The notes: a model not told the origin generated them from the sequence alone. 52,995 nt of DNA from Malikia sp. (GCF_028687635.1 NZ_JAQTZS010000018.1:1-52995), one strand, 5' to 3'; counted from the first letter of the stretch, positions 35,826-46,124 are shown. Made by a program: numbers and translations.

Positions 35826-38671
35826 CGCAGCCAGCGCCCTCCAGCCCGACGCCGACGCCGGCCCCTGCCCAGGTCGCCAGGCTGGAGCAGGTGACGCTGC
35901 GCTACCGGCGGCAGACCGCGCTCGACGGCATCAGCCTGGAGCTGCCCGCGGGCTGCATGGTCGGCCTGATCGGCCCCGACGGGGTCGGCAAGTCCAGCCT
36001 GCTGTCGCTGCTGTCCGGCGCGCGTGCGGTGCAGGCCGGCCGGGTCGAGGTGCTGGGTGGCGACATGGCGAGTCGGCCACACCGCCAGCAGGTCTGCCCG
36101 CGCATCGCCTACATGCCGCAGGGCCTGGGCAAGAACCTCTATCCCACCCTGTCGGTGGAGGAGAACCTGCAGTTCTTCGCCCGCCTGTTCGGGCATGACG
36201 CAGCCGAGCGGCGCCAGCGCATCGACCGCCTGACCCAGGCCACCGGCCTGCAACCCTTCCTGGCGCGCCCGGTGGGCCAGCTCTCGGGCGGCATGAAGCA
36301 GAAGCTCGGCCTGTGCTGCGCGCTGATCCACGACCCCGACCTGCTGATCCTCGACGAGCCGACCACCGGGGTGGACCCGCTGGCCCGGGCCCAGTTCTGG
36401 GCGCTGATCGCGGACATGCGCGCACAGCGCCCCGGCATGAGCGTGCTGGTGGCGACCGCCTACATGGACGAGGCGCAGCGCTTCGACTGGCTGCTGGCCA
36501 TGGACGAGGGCCGCATCCTGGCCGAAGGCCGGCCCGCCGACCTGCTGCGGCGCACCGGTAGCGCCAACCTGGAGGCCGCCTTCATCGCCCTGCTGCCCGA
36601 AGCCAAGCGCCAGCAGCACCAGGCGATCGTCATCCCGCCGCTGAGCGACGACGACAGGCCGGAAATCGCGATCGAGGCCGAGGGCCTGACGATGCGCTTT
36701 GGCGACTTCGTCGCGGTCGACCGGGTCAGCTTCCGGATCCGGCGCGGCGAGATCTTCGGCTTCCTGGGTTCCAACGGCTGCGGCAAGTCGACCACGATGA
36801 AGCTGCTGACCGGCCTGCTGCCGGCCAGCGCCGGCCAGGCCAGGCTGTTCGGCCATCCGGTCGACCCGAAGGACATGGCCACGCGCCGGCGGGTCGGCTA
36901 CATGTCGCAGTCCTTCTCGCTCTATGGCGAGCTGACGGTGGCGCAGAACCTGGAGCTGCACGCGCGCCTGTTCCATGTCCCCGAGGCCGAGGTGGCGGCC
37001 CGGGTGGCCGAGATGGCCGGCCGCTTCGGACTGCTGGAGGCCCTGGCCTTGCTGCCCGAGAAGCTGCCGCTGGGCCTGCGCCAGCGCCTGTCGCTGGCCG
37101 TGGCCATGGTGCACCAGCCCGAGCTGCTGATCCTGGATGAGCCGACCTCGGGCGTGGACCCGATCGCGCGCGACAACTTCTGGCGCCTGATGGTGGAGCT
37201 GGCCCGGCGCGACCGGGTCACGATCTTCATCTCGACCCATTTCATGAACGAGGCCGAGCGCTGCGACCGGATCTCGCTGATGCACGCCGGCCGGGTGCTG
37301 GCCAGCGCCGCACCAACGGCCATCATGGCCGAACGCGGCGTGGCGACGCTGGAGGAAGCCTTCATCGCCCACCTGCTGGCGGTGGGGGGTGGCGCGGCGC
37401 CCCAAACCAGCGCGGCTGAGCCCGGGCAGGTGACCGGGCAGTCTTTGACGCCGCCGCTGGCTGCGGTGCTGGGCACCTCCCCTGCGCCGCCCACCGGCGC
37501 GAAAAACGCGCGCGGGGCTATCCGTCCGGAACCCGCAAGCCGGCTGCGCCAAAGCCTGCGCCGGGTCTGCAGCTACAGCTGGCGCGAGGCGCTCGAATTG
37601 CAGCGCGACCCGGTGCGCGGCGCGCTGGCGCTGCTGGGCTCGCTGCTGCTGATGTTCGTGATGGGCTATGGCATCAGCATGGATGTGGAGCACCTGCGCT
37701 ACGCCGTGCTCGACCGCGACCAGACCCCGCTGAGCCGCGACTACGCGCTGAATCTGTCGGGTTCCAACTACTTCGTCGAACGGCCGCCGCTGCAGGACTA
37801 CGCCGAGCTGGACCGGCGGCTGCGCAGCGGCGAGCTGTCGCTGGCGCTCGAAATCCCGCCGGGCTTCGCGCGCCAGGTGGCGCGCGGCGACCCGGCGCAG
37901 ATCGGCGCCTGGATCGATGGCGCCATGCCGCAGCGCGCCGAGACGGTGAGCGGCTTCGTGCAGGGCATGCACCAGCATTGGCTGCTGCAGCAACTGCGCC
38001 AGCACACGGGGATGACGCCGGCCGCGGCGGTCAGCGTCGAGACCCGCTTTCGCTACAACCCCGACGTCAAGAGCCTGCCCGCGATGGTGCCGGCGGTGAT
38101 CCCGCTGCTGCTGCTGATGCTGCCGGCCATGCTGACGGCGCTGGCGGTGGTGCGCGAGAAGGAGCTGGGCTCCATCATCAACCTCTATGTCACGCCGACC
38201 ACGCGCACCGAGTTCCTGCTCGGCAAGCAGCTGCCCTATGTCGCGCTGGCGATGGTCAACTTCAGCCTGATGAGCCTGGCCGCCGTCACGGTCTTCGGCG
38301 TGCCGATGACCGGCAGCTTCGCTACCCTGGCGCTGGCCGCCCTGCTCTACAGCCTGAGCTCGACCGGCATGGGCCTGCTGGTCTCGACGCTGGTGCGCAG
38401 CCAGATCGCCGCCATCTTCTTCGCCATGGTCGGCACGCTGATCCCGGCGGTGCAGTTCGCCGGCCTGATCCACCCGGTCTCCTCGCTCGAAGGCCTGGGG
38501 CGCTGGATCGGCGAGCTCTATCCGGCCAGCCACCTGTTCGTGATCAGCCGGGGCGTCTTCAGCAAGGCGCTCGGCTTCAATGACCTGGCGGCATCCTTCT
38601 GGCCGTTGGCGGTCGCCGCGCCGCTGATCCTGGGCCTGGCCGTGCTGCTGCTCAGGAAGCAGGAAAAATGA
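35822..38671 (+). CDS. rbbA: ABC exporter: two fused ATPase domains plus permease (RbbA/YhiH-like)
   Basis: Single polypeptide of 949 residues starting at TTG, with two ATP-binding domains and a C-terminal ABC-2 permease. First ATPase: Walker [10 protein letters not shown] at about 50, signature LSGGMKQKL, Walker [13 protein letters not shown]. Second: Walker [11 protein letters not shown] at about 315, Walker [13 protein letters not shown], but its signature is degenerate, LPLGLRQRL instead of LSGGQ. The permease part has helices from about residue 605 ([19 protein letters not shown]) and five more near the end. This layout matches E. coli RbbA, described as ribosome-associated ATPase, though most homologues with adaptor and permease neighbours act as exporters. 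Overlaps the adaptor before it and the permease after it. Confidence 0.9.
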   Translation: MTQPAPSSPTPTPAPAQVARLEQVTLRYRRQTALDGISLELPAGCMVGLIGPDGVGKSSLLSLLSGARAVQAGRVEVLGGDMASRPHRQQVCPRIAYMPQGLGKNLYPTLSVEENLQFFARLFGHDAAERRQRIDRLTQATGLQPFLARPVGQLSGGMKQKLGLCCALIHDPDLLILDEPTTGVDPLARAQFWALIADMRAQRPGMSVLVATAYMDEAQRFDWLLAMDEGRILAEGRPADLLRRTGSANLEAAFIALLPEAKRQQHQAIVIPPLSDDDRPEIAIEAEGLTMRFGDFVAVDRVSFRIRRGEIFGFLGSNGCGKSTTMKLLTGLLPASAGQARLFGHPVDPKDMATRRRVGYMSQSFSLYGELTVAQNLELHARLFHVPEAEVAARVAEMAGRFGLLEALALLPEKLPLGLRQRLSLAVAMVHQPELLILDEPTSGVDPIARDNFWRLMVELARRDRVTIFISTHFMNEAERCDRISLMHAGRVLASAAPTAIMAERGVATLEEAFIAHLLAVGGGAAPQTSAAEPGQVTGQSLTPPLAAVLGTSPAPPTGAKNARGAIRPEPASRLRQSLRRVCSYSWREALELQRDPVRGALALLGSLLLMFVMGYGISMDVEHLRYAVLDRDQTPLSRDYALNLSGSNYFVERPPLQDYAELDRRLRSGELSLALEIPPGFARQVARGDPAQIGAWIDGAMPQRAETVSGFVQGMHQHWLLQQLRQHTGMTPAAAVSVETRFRYNPDVKSLPAMVPAVIPLLLLMLPAMLTALAVVREKELGSIINLYVTPTTRTEFLLGKQLPYVALAMVNFSLMSLAAVTVFGVPMTGSFATLALAALLYSLSSTGMGLLVSTLVRSQIAAIFFAMVGTLIPAVQFAGLIHPVSSLEGLGRWIGELYPASHLFVISRGVFSKALGFNDLAASFWPLAVAAPLILGLAVLLLRKQEK

Positions 38672-39798
38672 TGCTGCGCCAGCTCGCCAACATCTACCGC
38701 CTCGGCGTCAAGGAGCTCTGGAGCCTGTGGCGCGACCCGATGATGCTGTTCCTGATCGGCTACACCTTCACGGTCGCGGTCTACACCGCCGGCACCGCGA
38801 TGCCCGAGACGCTGCACCGCACCCCGATCGCGGTGGTCGACGAGGACGACTCGGCGCTGTCGGCCCGCCTCATCGGCGCCTTCTACCCGCCCTCCTTCAC
38901 GCTGCCGGTGCGCATCAGCCAGGCCGAGGTCGACCCGGGCCTGGACGCCGGCCGCTACACCCTGGTGCTGGCGATTCCGCCCGATTTCCAGCGCGACCTG
39001 CTGGCGGGCCGGACACCGGCGCTGCAGCTCAACGTCGACGCGACCCGCATGAGCCAGGCCTTCGCCGGCAGCGGCTTCGCGCAGCAGATCATCCAGGGCG
39101 AGGTGGCCGAGTTCCTGCAGCGCCAGCGCGTCGCGGCCGTGGCCCCGGTCGAGCTGGTGACCCGGATCCGCTTCAACCCGACCCTGTCCAACACCTGGTT
39201 CGGCTCGCCGATGGAGCTGGTCAACCTGATCACGATGCTGTCGATCATCCTGACCGGCGCGGCGCTGATCCGCGAGCGCGAGCATGGCACGGTCGAGCAC
39301 CTGCTGGTGATGCCGGTGACGCCGACCGAGATCATGCTGGCCAAGATCTGGTCGATGGCGCTGGTGGTGCTGCTGGCCTCGGCGCTGTCGCTCAACGGCG
39401 TGATCCGCGGCCTGCTGCGGGTGCCGATCGAGGGCTCGCTGTGGCTGTTCTTCAGCGGGGTGAGCCTGCACCTGTTCGCGACCACCTCGATGGGCATCTT
39501 CATGGCGACGCTGGCGCGCAGCATGCCGCAGTTCGGCCTGCTGATGGTGCTGGTGATGATGCCGCTGCAGATGCTCTCGGGCGGCGTGACCCCGCGCGAG
39601 AGCATGCCGACCTGGGTGCAATGGGCGATGTCGCTGGCGCCCACCACCCATTTCACCGAGCTGAGCCAGGCCATCCTCTACCGTGGCGCGGGACTCGACG
39701 TGGTGTGGAGCTCCTTCGTCGCGTTGGCCCTGATCGGGGCGGTGCTGTTCGCGCTGTCACTGCGGCGTTTTCGCGCCACCATCGCTCAGTTGGCTTGA
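38668..39798 (+). CDS. ABC-2 type permease (YhhJ-like)
   Basis: Membrane protein of 376 residues. One helix near the N-terminus ([18 protein letters not shown]) is followed by a periplasmic domain with [24 protein letters not shown] and five helices from about residue 185, including [26 protein letters not shown], the ABC-2 coupling region, and [17 protein letters not shown]. It is paralogous to the permease half of the preceding fusion protein, with which it should pair. The start overlaps the upstream stop (ATGA). With the HlyD protein it forms a complete exporter; an outer-membrane partner may be the NodT-like channel nearby. Confidence 0.92.
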   Translation: MMLRQLANIYRLGVKELWSLWRDPMMLFLIGYTFTVAVYTAGTAMPETLHRTPIAVVDEDDSALSARLIGAFYPPSFTLPVRISQAEVDPGLDAGRYTLVLAIPPDFQRDLLAGRTPALQLNVDATRMSQAFAGSGFAQQIIQGEVAEFLQRQRVAAVAPVELVTRIRFNPTLSNTWFGSPMELVNLITMLSIILTGAALIREREHGTVEHLLVMPVTPTEIMLAKIWSMALVVLLASALSLNGVIRGLLRVPIEGSLWLFFSGVSLHLFATTSMGIFMATLARSMPQFGLLMVLVMMPLQMLSGGVTPRESMPTWVQWAMSLAPTTHFTELSQAILYRGAGLDVVWSSFVALALIGAVLFALSLRRFRATIAQLA

Positions 39799-39812
39799 TG
39801 GCGGCGTGAACG

Positions 39813-40427
39813 CTAGCGCGCGGGCTGCGCGCCATAGGCCGCCATGAAGACGGCGACGGCACGCTGGACCGTGGCGGCGATCTGCTGCGGCTTGGGCGCC
39901 TCGAAGGTGTGGAACATGAAGTGGTCCAGCCACTCGGCCTCCAGCAGGCCCTTCAGGTGCAGGCAGGCGATGTTGGGATCGGCCTGCTTCAGCTGGCCCT
40001 GGCGCATCGCCTGCTGCAGGAATTCGGCCACCTCCGCCATGCTGCGGGCCGGGCCGATCTCGTAGCAGCGCCGCCCCAGGTCCGAGCGCCCGGCCTCGGA
40101 CACCACCAGCCGGCGCACCGCCTGCACCGCCGGCGAATAGATCAGCGTCACGAAGCGCTCGCCGAAGTTCTGCAGCGCCTTCGTGATGTCCTGCTGGCTC
40201 GGATCAAGCGCCTCGTGGGTGGCCTGGAATTCCGCCTCGGTCGCCTGCACCACCACCTCGAACAACAGTTCCTCCTTGGACGCGAAGTAGTTGTAGATCG
40301 TGGCCTTGGAGCCACCGACGCGACTGCAGAGCTCGGACATGGACGCGCGCTCGAAACCCGACTCCCGGAACAGCTCGGCCGCCATGTCCAGGATGGCCTG
40401 TCGCTTGCTCTCGGTCTTCTTTCTCAT
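39813..40427 (-). CDS. TetR/AcrR-family repressor
   Basis: Repressor of 204 residues. The N-terminal helix-turn-helix is complete: RQAILDMAAELFRESGFERASMSELCSRVGGSKATIYNYFASKEELLFEVV. The C-terminal ligand domain is of the AefR-like/TetR_C type, with VQAVRRLVVSEAGR. It is divergent from the OMF-EmrA-EmrB operon, and its end converges on the ABC exporter operon 15 bases away. A perfect palindrome in front of the pump operon is its likely operator. Ligand unknown. Confidence 0.9.
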   Translation of the reverse strand: MRKKTESKRQAILDMAAELFRESGFERASMSELCSRVGGSKATIYNYFASKEELLFEVVVQATEAEFQATHEALDPSQQDITKALQNFGERFVTLIYSPAVQAVRRLVVSEAGRSDLGRRCYEIGPARSMAEVAEFLQQAMRQGQLKQADPNIACLHLKGLLEAEWLDHFMFHTFEAPKPQQIAATVQRAVAVFMAAYGAQPAR

Positions 40428-40440
40428 GCCTCATCCTTTT

Positions 40441-40506
40441 CTGTACTGATGGGTACATTTTATTTTGCATTCCGCCAAAGTCAATGATAAACTGTACGGT
40501 ACAGTT
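40441..40506. promoter_or_regulatory. TetR operator region between repressor and pump operon
   Basis: AACTGTAC-G-GTACAGTT (40490-40506) is a perfect 17-base palindrome ending 16 bases before the pump operon's start codon. Close to the repressor gene, CTGTAC-TGATG-GGTACA (40441-40457) looks like a second, spread version of the same half-sites. Two sites 49 bases apart would let one repressor control both directions. The stretch between is AT-rich and must hold both promoters. Confidence 0.7.
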
Positions 40507-40522
40507 AATAAATGGAGTCGAG

Positions 40523-42007
40523 ATGCCCTTCTCACCTGCAGCCTTCCCCACTGCACCGCATCGGCGCTGCCGCCTGGCGCTGGTCCTGGGTTCCGTCATG
40601 GCCTTGGCGGCCTGCGCCCAGCTGCCCGACCTGGCCGAGCGCCCGGCCCTGCGAAGCTCGGCCGACTTCCAGAGCGCCCAGGCATTGAGCGCGCCCCAGG
40701 CCGACTGGCCGACCGAGCGCTGGTGGGCGGGCTATGGCGACGCTCAGCTCGACGCCCTGATCGAGGAGGCCTGGCGCGGCTCGCCCGACCTGGCGGCGGC
40801 GGCAGCCCGGCTGCAACGTGCCGATGCCTTCACGCAACTGGCCGGCTCGGCCTTGAAGCCGCAGGTCAGCGCCAACGCCAGCCTCAGCGCCGACAAGCTG
40901 AGCTACAACCACCTGGTGCCGCGCAGTCCCGCCACCGAGGGCTGGAACGACTACGGCCGCGCCACCCTCGACCTGCGCTGGGAACTGGACTTCTGGGGCA
41001 AGAACCGCGCCGGCCTGTCGGCCGCCACCTCGGAGCTGCAAGCCAGCCACGCCGAGCTGGCCCAGGCCCGCCTGCTGCTGGCCAGCGGCATCGCTGCAAA
41101 CTACGCCGAGCTGAGCCGCCTGTTCGCCAACCGCGAGCTCGCCCTGCAATCGGTGGCGATTCGCAGCAAGACCGCCCAGCTGTTTGCCCAGCGCCAGGCC
41201 AACGGCCTGGAAACCCGGGGCAGCCTGCGCGCCGCCGATGCCACGCGCGCCGCCGCCGAAGGCGCCTTGCTGGCGGTGGACGAGCAGATCGCGCTGCAAC
41301 GCAACCGGCTGGCGGCCCTGCTGGGCGCGGGACCGGACCGGGGCCTGGCCATCCAGCCGCCGCGACTCAAGCTGGACCAGGCCTTCGGCCTGCCCGGTCA
41401 ACTGTCGGCCGATCTGCTGGGCCGCCGTCCCGACGTGGTCGCCGCGCGTCTGGTGGCGCAAGCGCAAGCCAGCCGCATCGATCAAAAGCGCGCCGAGTTC
41501 TACCCCAACGTCAACCTGTCGGCCTTCATCGGCGTGCAGTCGCTGGGGCTGGACCTGCTGGGCAAGAGCGACTCCAGCACCGGCAGCGTGGGCCCGGCGA
41601 TCTCGCTGCCGATCTTCAACGGCGGGCGCCTGCAAGGTGAACTGCGCGGAGCCAACGCGGCCTACGCCGAAAGCGTGGCGCGCTACAACGCGACCGTGGC
41701 CCGCGCGCTGCAGGAGGTGGCCGATGCCGCCGTCAGCCAGCAGGCCCTGGGCCAGCGCCTGAACAAGGCCGCGGAAGCGGTGGAAGCCGCCACCGAGGCG
41801 CACCGCGTGGCGCGCAACCGCTACGAAGGCGGCCTGGCGACCTACCTCGAAGTCCTGGCGGCCGAGGACGGCCTGCTCGCCAGCCTGGGCCAGCAGACCA
41901 ATCTGCGCGCCCAGTCCTTCACGCTCGACATCGCGCTCAACCGCGCCCTGGGCGGTGGCTACCAAAACAGCCAGACCACCCCGCCCAGCCTGCACGCCCA
42001 GCGCTAA
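40523..42007 (+). CDS. NodT-family outer-membrane efflux lipoprotein
   Basis: Outer-membrane factor of 494 residues. The N-terminus has a lipoprotein signal, LALVLGSVMALAACAQ, lipobox LAAC, so it is anchored by lipid unlike the earlier TolC-like protein. Mature motifs: WWAGYGDAQLDALIEEAWRGSPDL, LRWELDFWGKNRAGL, LLGRRPDVVAARLVAQAQASRID and GPAISLPIFNGGRLQGELRGANAAYAESV, all standard for the NodT group. An in-frame upstream ATG lies within the operator region and lacks the signal; GGAG sits ahead of the chosen ATG. First gene of the emrAB-like operon. Confidence 0.93.
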   Translation: MPFSPAAFPTAPHRRCRLALVLGSVMALAACAQLPDLAERPALRSSADFQSAQALSAPQADWPTERWWAGYGDAQLDALIEEAWRGSPDLAAAAARLQRADAFTQLAGSALKPQVSANASLSADKLSYNHLVPRSPATEGWNDYGRATLDLRWELDFWGKNRAGLSAATSELQASHAELAQARLLLASGIAANYAELSRLFANRELALQSVAIRSKTAQLFAQRQANGLETRGSLRAADATRAAAEGALLAVDEQIALQRNRLAALLGAGPDRGLAIQPPRLKLDQAFGLPGQLSADLLGRRPDVVAARLVAQAQASRIDQKRAEFYPNVNLSAFIGVQSLGLDLLGKSDSSTGSVGPAISLPIFNGGRLQGELRGANAAYAESVARYNATVARALQEVADAAVSQQALGQRLNKAAEAVEAATEAHRVARNRYEGGLATYLEVLAAEDGLLASLGQQTNLRAQSFTLDIALNRALGGGYQNSQTTPPSLHAQR

Positions 42008-42035
42008 GCCCCCATACCGAACCGAGGAATTTGCC

Positions 42036-43181
42036 ATGTCTGACAACCACACCCACACCGCCACTCAGATCGCAGACCAGCAGCTCAAGCGGCGGCGCAA
42101 CCAGCGCCTGGCCGCGCTGGGCGGCGTCGTCGTGCTGAGCGCCGTGGCCGTCACGGCCTACTGGACCATGTACGCCTCCCACTTCGTCTCGACCGACAAC
42201 GCCTACGCCGCCGTGGAAGTCGCGGCCATCACCCCGGCCATCGGCGGCACCGTGGCCGAGGTGAAGGTCAAGGACACCCAGGCCGTCAAGAAGGGCGAGC
42301 TGCTGTTCCAGATCGATCCGACCGATGCCCAGCTGGCGCTGGCCCAGGCCGAGGCCGAGCACAGCCGCGCCATTCGCCGCGTGAAAAGCCTCATCGCCAC
42401 CGACGGCAACCTGAGCGCGCAGATCGCCGCCCGCGAAGCCGACGGCCAGAGCGCCAGCGCCCGGCTGGCCGCCGCCCAGGCCGATTTCGAGCGCGCCCAG
42501 GTGGACTTGCAGCGACGCAAGGCCCTGGTCGAGTCCGGCTCGGTGTCGGGCGATGAACTGACCCGGGCCCAGAACGCCTTTGACGCCGCCACCGCCCAGC
42601 TGGCCGCCGCCAAGGCAGGCGCCGCGCAGGTCAGCGCCAACCTGAAGGCCGCCACGGCCGCCAAGGAAGCCAATGCGGCCCTGATCGCGGACACCACGGT
42701 GGACAACCACCCGGATGTCGCGGCGGCGCGCGCGCGCCTGGAACAAGCCAGGGTGGACCTGGGCCGCACCACCATCGTCGCGCCGGTCGATGGCGTGATC
42801 GCGCGCCGCCAGGTGCAGGTCGGCCAGCGGGTGCAGGTCGGCATGCCGCTGATGGCCGTGGTGCCGGTGAGCGAGATGTACGTCGACGCCAACTTCAAGG
42901 AAGTCCAGCTGGCCAAGGTCAAGGTCGGCCAGCCGGTCAAGCTGCACGCCGACCTCTACGGCAAGAACGTGACCTACCACGGCGTGGTGGAAGGCTTCTC
43001 GGGCGGTTCCGGCTCGGCCTTCGCCACCATTCCGGCACAGAACGCCACCGGCAACTGGATCAAGGTGGTACAGCGCCTGCCGGTGCGCATCAAGCTCGAC
43101 CCCAAGGAGCTCGAAGCCCACCCGCTCAAGGTCGGCCTGTCGATGAACGCCGAGATCGACACCCGCGGCGGCCAGCAGTAA
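42036..43181 (+). CDS. emrA: EmrA-like membrane fusion protein
   Basis: Adaptor of 381 residues with one N-terminal membrane helix (LAALGGVVVLSAVAVTAYWTMYA). It opens the periplasmic part with FVSTDNAYAAVEVAAITPAIGGTVAEV, the signature of the EmrA/HlyD_D23 group, then a long coiled coil, then VAPVDGVIARRQVQVGQRVQVGMPLMAVVP and MYVDANFKEVQLAKVKVGQPV. It connects the MFS pump EmrB to the outer-membrane channel just upstream. Start chosen at MSDNHTHT, after GAGGAAT. It is 13 bases before emrB. Confidence 0.94.
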   Translation: MSDNHTHTATQIADQQLKRRRNQRLAALGGVVVLSAVAVTAYWTMYASHFVSTDNAYAAVEVAAITPAIGGTVAEVKVKDTQAVKKGELLFQIDPTDAQLALAQAEAEHSRAIRRVKSLIATDGNLSAQIAAREADGQSASARLAAAQADFERAQVDLQRRKALVESGSVSGDELTRAQNAFDAATAQLAAAKAGAAQVSANLKAATAAKEANAALIADTTVDNHPDVAAARARLEQARVDLGRTTIVAPVDGVIARRQVQVGQRVQVGMPLMAVVPVSEMYVDANFKEVQLAKVKVGQPVKLHADLYGKNVTYHGVVEGFSGGSGSAFATIPAQNATGNWIKVVQRLPVRIKLDPKELEAHPLKVGLSMNAEIDTRGGQQ

Positions 43182-43193
43182 GCGAGGCACCCC

Positions 43194-44756
43194 ATGAGCC
43201 AAGCTGTCAACACTGCGCCACCGGGCGGCCTGGGGCGCGACGGCCCCATCGCGCCCCTGACGGGCCCGATGCTGCTGGTCGCCGCCCTGATGCTGGCGGC
43301 GGCGAACTTCATCGCCGTCCTCAACATGACGATCGCCAACGTGGCGGTCCCCAACATCGCCGGCGCCCTGGGTGCGGCCGCGAGCCAGGGCACCTGGGTC
43401 ATCACCTCCTACGCCGTGGGCGAGGCCATCACCGTGCCGCTGACCGGCTGGTTCGCCGCGCGCTTCGGCGCGGTGCGGGTGTTCGTGGCGTCGATGATCC
43501 TGTTCGGGGTGTTCTCCATCCTGTGCGGGCTCTCCAACTCGATCGGCATGCTGGTGGTGATGCGGGTGTTCCAGGGCCTGAGCGGGGGTCCGCTGATGCC
43601 GCTGTCGCAGACGCTGATGCTGCGCATCTTCCCCAAGGACAAGGCGGGCGCGGCGATCGGCATCTGGTCGATGACGACGCTGGTGGCGCCGGTGGTCGGT
43701 CCGATCCTGGGTGGCTGGCTGGTCGACGACTACAGCTGGAACTGGGTGTTCCTGATCAACGCGCCGATCGCCATCGGTTTCGGCCTGGGCGCCTGGAAGC
43801 TGCTCAAGCACCTGCGGGACGAGCCGGTGCGCAACCCCTTCGACAGGGTGGGCCTGATCCTGCTGATCGTCTGGGTCGCCGCGCTGCAGCTGGTGCTCGA
43901 CGAAGGCAAGAACCTCGACTGGTTTGCCTCCAGCCAGATCATCGGGCTGTCGATCGTGGCGGTGGTGGGCTTTGCCGCCTTCCTGATCTGGGAGCTGCAC
44001 GAGAAGCACCCGGTGGTCGACCTGCGGGTGTTCCGCCACCGTGGCTTCAACGCCTCGGTGATCACGGTCAGCGTCGCCTACGCCGCCTTCTTCGGTGTCA
44101 GCGTGCTCACGCCGCTCTGGCTGCAGAGCTTCATGGGCTACACCGCGACCGACGCGGGCCTGGCCACGGCCTGGACCGGCGTCACCGCGCTGTTCGTGGC
44201 CCCGATCGTGGCCAACAGCAAGCGCGATCCGCGCGCGCTGGTCTGCTTCGGCCTGGTCTGGATGGGGCTGGTGACGCTGTGGCGCAGCATCGCCAACAGC
44301 GACATGGCGTTCTGGGACATCGCGATTCCGCTGGCGGTGATGGGCTTTGCGCTGCCGTTCTTCTTCATCCCGACCTCGGGCATCGCGCTGGGCAGCGTGG
44401 AGGAGCGCGAGATGGATTCGGCCGCCGGCCTGATGAACTTCCTGCGCACGCTCTCGGGCGCCTTCGCCACCTCGGTGGTGACGACGGTCTGGAGCAACCA
44501 GACCACGCGCAACCACGCCGAGCTGGTGGGCCTGACCGACCGCGACGGCAGCGTGCGCGACCTGCTGACCCAGTCGGGCACGCCGCCCGAGGTCGCCACC
44601 CAGGTGCTGGACTACCTGCTGACCTCGCAAAGCGGCATGCTGTCGACCAACCAGGTGATGACCGGGGTGGCCGTGATGTTCTTCATCGCCGCCGCCATCA
44701 TCTGGATGGCCCCCAAGCCCACGCGGACCATCGAGCCCGGCGCGGGCGGCCATTGA
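43194..44756 (+). CDS. emrB: EmrB-like DHA2-family multidrug exporter (MFS)
   Basis: Fourteen-helix MFS drug/H+ antiporter of 520 residues. Antiporter motif C appears in VVGPILGGWLVDDYSWNWVFLINAP; LNMTIANVAVPNIAGALGAAASQGTWVITSYAVGEA and FGAVRVFVASMILFG are standard EmrB helices 1-3. The C-terminal part keeps REMDSAAGLMNFLRTLSGAFATSVVTT. It exports hydrophobic compounds and uncouplers in E. coli; the substrates here are unknown. Last pump gene of the operon; the Usp gene follows after 28 bases. Confidence 0.95.
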   Translation: MSQAVNTAPPGGLGRDGPIAPLTGPMLLVAALMLAAANFIAVLNMTIANVAVPNIAGALGAAASQGTWVITSYAVGEAITVPLTGWFAARFGAVRVFVASMILFGVFSILCGLSNSIGMLVVMRVFQGLSGGPLMPLSQTLMLRIFPKDKAGAAIGIWSMTTLVAPVVGPILGGWLVDDYSWNWVFLINAPIAIGFGLGAWKLLKHLRDEPVRNPFDRVGLILLIVWVAALQLVLDEGKNLDWFASSQIIGLSIVAVVGFAAFLIWELHEKHPVVDLRVFRHRGFNASVITVSVAYAAFFGVSVLTPLWLQSFMGYTATDAGLATAWTGVTALFVAPIVANSKRDPRALVCFGLVWMGLVTLWRSIANSDMAFWDIAIPLAVMGFALPFFFIPTSGIALGSVEEREMDSAAGLMNFLRTLSGAFATSVVTTVWSNQTTRNHAELVGLTDRDGSVRDLLTQSGTPPEVATQVLDYLLTSQSGMLSTNQVMTGVAVMFFIAAAIIWMAPKPTRTIEPGAGGH

Positions 44757-44784
44757 AGCTCCACCCTACAAGCAAGGAATTGCC

Positions 44785-45228
44785 ATGTTCAAGCATCTTC
44801 TCGTCCCGACCGATGGTTCCCCCCTCTCGCAAGACGCCATCGCGCGGGCGGTGTCCTTTGCCAGGGAGGCGGGCGCGCGCATCACCTTTTTCTATGCGGA
44901 GCCCGAGGCACCAACGGCCTACCTGGGCCTGGGCGCCATCGGCAACCCGCACCTGAGCCAGGAATTGCGCGAGCGCCTCGACGGCGCGGCGCAAGAGATC
45001 CTGAGCGCCGCCCGGCAGCTGGCGCAGGCGGCCGGGGTGGATTGCCAGCAACTGGCGCGGGTGGGCGACCGCCCCTATGAGCTGATCATCCGGGCGGCGG
45101 AGTCCAGCGGCTGCGACCTGATCTTCATGGCCTCGCACGGCAGGCGCGGCGTCACGGCGCTGCTGCTGGGCAGCGAGACCCAGAAGGTGCTGACGCACTC
45201 GAAGATCCCGGTGCTGGTCTACCGCTGA
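44785..45228 (+). CDS. Universal stress protein (UspA family)
   Basis: Single Usp domain of 147 residues. It begins MFKHLLVPTDGSPLSQDAIARAV and has the ATP-binding motif G-2x-G-9x-GS in SHGRRGVTALLLGSETQKVLTHSKIPVLVYR, so it belongs to the ATP-binding subgroup. A good ribosome site (AAGGAA) precedes it. The 28-base gap to emrB suggests it is expressed with the pump under TetR control, which would link efflux to a stress response. Confidence 0.93.
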   Translation: MFKHLLVPTDGSPLSQDAIARAVSFAREAGARITFFYAEPEAPTAYLGLGAIGNPHLSQELRERLDGAAQEILSAARQLAQAAGVDCQQLARVGDRPYELIIRAAESSGCDLIFMASHGRRGVTALLLGSETQKVLTHSKIPVLVYR

Positions 45229-45255
45229 AGCAGCCCCCAGCAGCCCAGCAGCGCC

Positions 45256-46107
45256 TTACTCGATGGTTTCCAGCGCCAGCACGCCGGTGGCGGTGTTGGA
45301 GATCGGCAGGTAGTAGTTGCTGTGCACCTGGCGCACGCCCGAGCCGGCGGTGGTGAGCGCGGCGCGCATCGCCAGCCACATCAGCAGCTCGACGCCCTGG
45401 GTGCCAGCCTTCTCGACGATCTCCAGGTCGCTGAACTGGGTCACCCACTCGGGGTTGGAGACCATGCTCCGCATGAACTGCTTGTCGAAATGGGTGTTGA
45501 TGTGGCCGGCGCGCTCGCCTTCGAGCTGGTGGCTCAGGCCGCCGCTGGCCAGCACCATCACCTTCTTGTCGCTGTCCCAGGACTGGATCGCGCGACCCAC
45601 CGCCTGGCCCAGCTTGTAGACGCGCCGGGTCGTCGGCAGCGGGAACTGCACGGTGTTGATGTTGATCGGCACGATCTGCACCGGCGCGACGGCATGATCG
45701 GGCCAGAACAGCTTGAACGGCAGCGAGCAGGCGTGGTCGACCAGCATTTCCTGGCAGGTCACGAGGTCGAACTCGTCGGCGATCAGGCGGTTGATGATGT
45801 GCCAGGACAGCTCCTGGCAGCCCGGGGTCGACGGCAGGGTCGGAATGCCCCAGCCCTCGTCGGCGTTGCTGTACTCGGCGGCGGCGCCCACCGCGAAGGT
45901 CGGCATCTTGTCGAGGAAGAAGTTCAGGCCGTGGTCGTTGTAGAACACCACCAGCACGTCGGGCTTGACCTGGCCCAGCCACTGCTGGATGGGCGGGAAA
46001 CCGTCGAAGAAGGGCTTCCAGTAGGGCTCCTGCTGCAGGCCCTTGGCGAGCGCCTTGCCGATGGCGGGGATATGCGAGGTGGCGAGACCGCCGATGAGTT
46101 GTGCCAT
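45256..46107 (-). CDS. ligB: LigB-type extradiol dioxygenase, beta (catalytic) subunit
   Basis: Class III extradiol dioxygenase of 283 residues. Iron ligands known from LigB can be placed: His12 (SHIPAIG), His59 (YNDHGLNF) and Glu240 (GTQGVELLMW); the catalytic base His193 lies in SGGLSHQLEGERAGHI. NADEGWGIP and DFDLVTCQEMLVDH-like segments are shared with protocatechuate 4,5-dioxygenase and gallate dioxygenase. It therefore opens the ring of a catechol-type acid. The preferred substrate (protocatechuate, gallate or a methylgallate) cannot be decided from motifs. It starts 17 bases after ligA. No downstream 4,5-cleavage pathway genes follow; a Usp gene converges. Confidence 0.88.
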   Translation of the reverse strand: MAQLIGGLATSHIPAIGKALAKGLQQEPYWKPFFDGFPPIQQWLGQVKPDVLVVFYNDHGLNFFLDKMPTFAVGAAAEYSNADEGWGIPTLPSTPGCQELSWHIINRLIADEFDLVTCQEMLVDHACSLPFKLFWPDHAVAPVQIVPININTVQFPLPTTRRVYKLGQAVGRAIQSWDSDKKVMVLASGGLSHQLEGERAGHINTHFDKQFMRSMVSNPEWVTQFSDLEIVEKAGTQGVELLMWLAMRAALTTAGSGVRQVHSNYYLPISNTATGVLALETIE

Positions 46108-46124
46108 TTGTCCGTGCTCCGGTG

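Noticed and set aside
41937-44753. A 938-codon minus-strand frame opposite emrA and emrB.
   Set aside because: Antisense shadow rich in His, Gln, Arg and Asp with no domain.
45229-45255. Repeated CAGCAGCCC motifs between the Usp gene and ligB.
   Set aside because: Only three short irregular copies, no hairpin with a T run; chance in GC-rich DNA.
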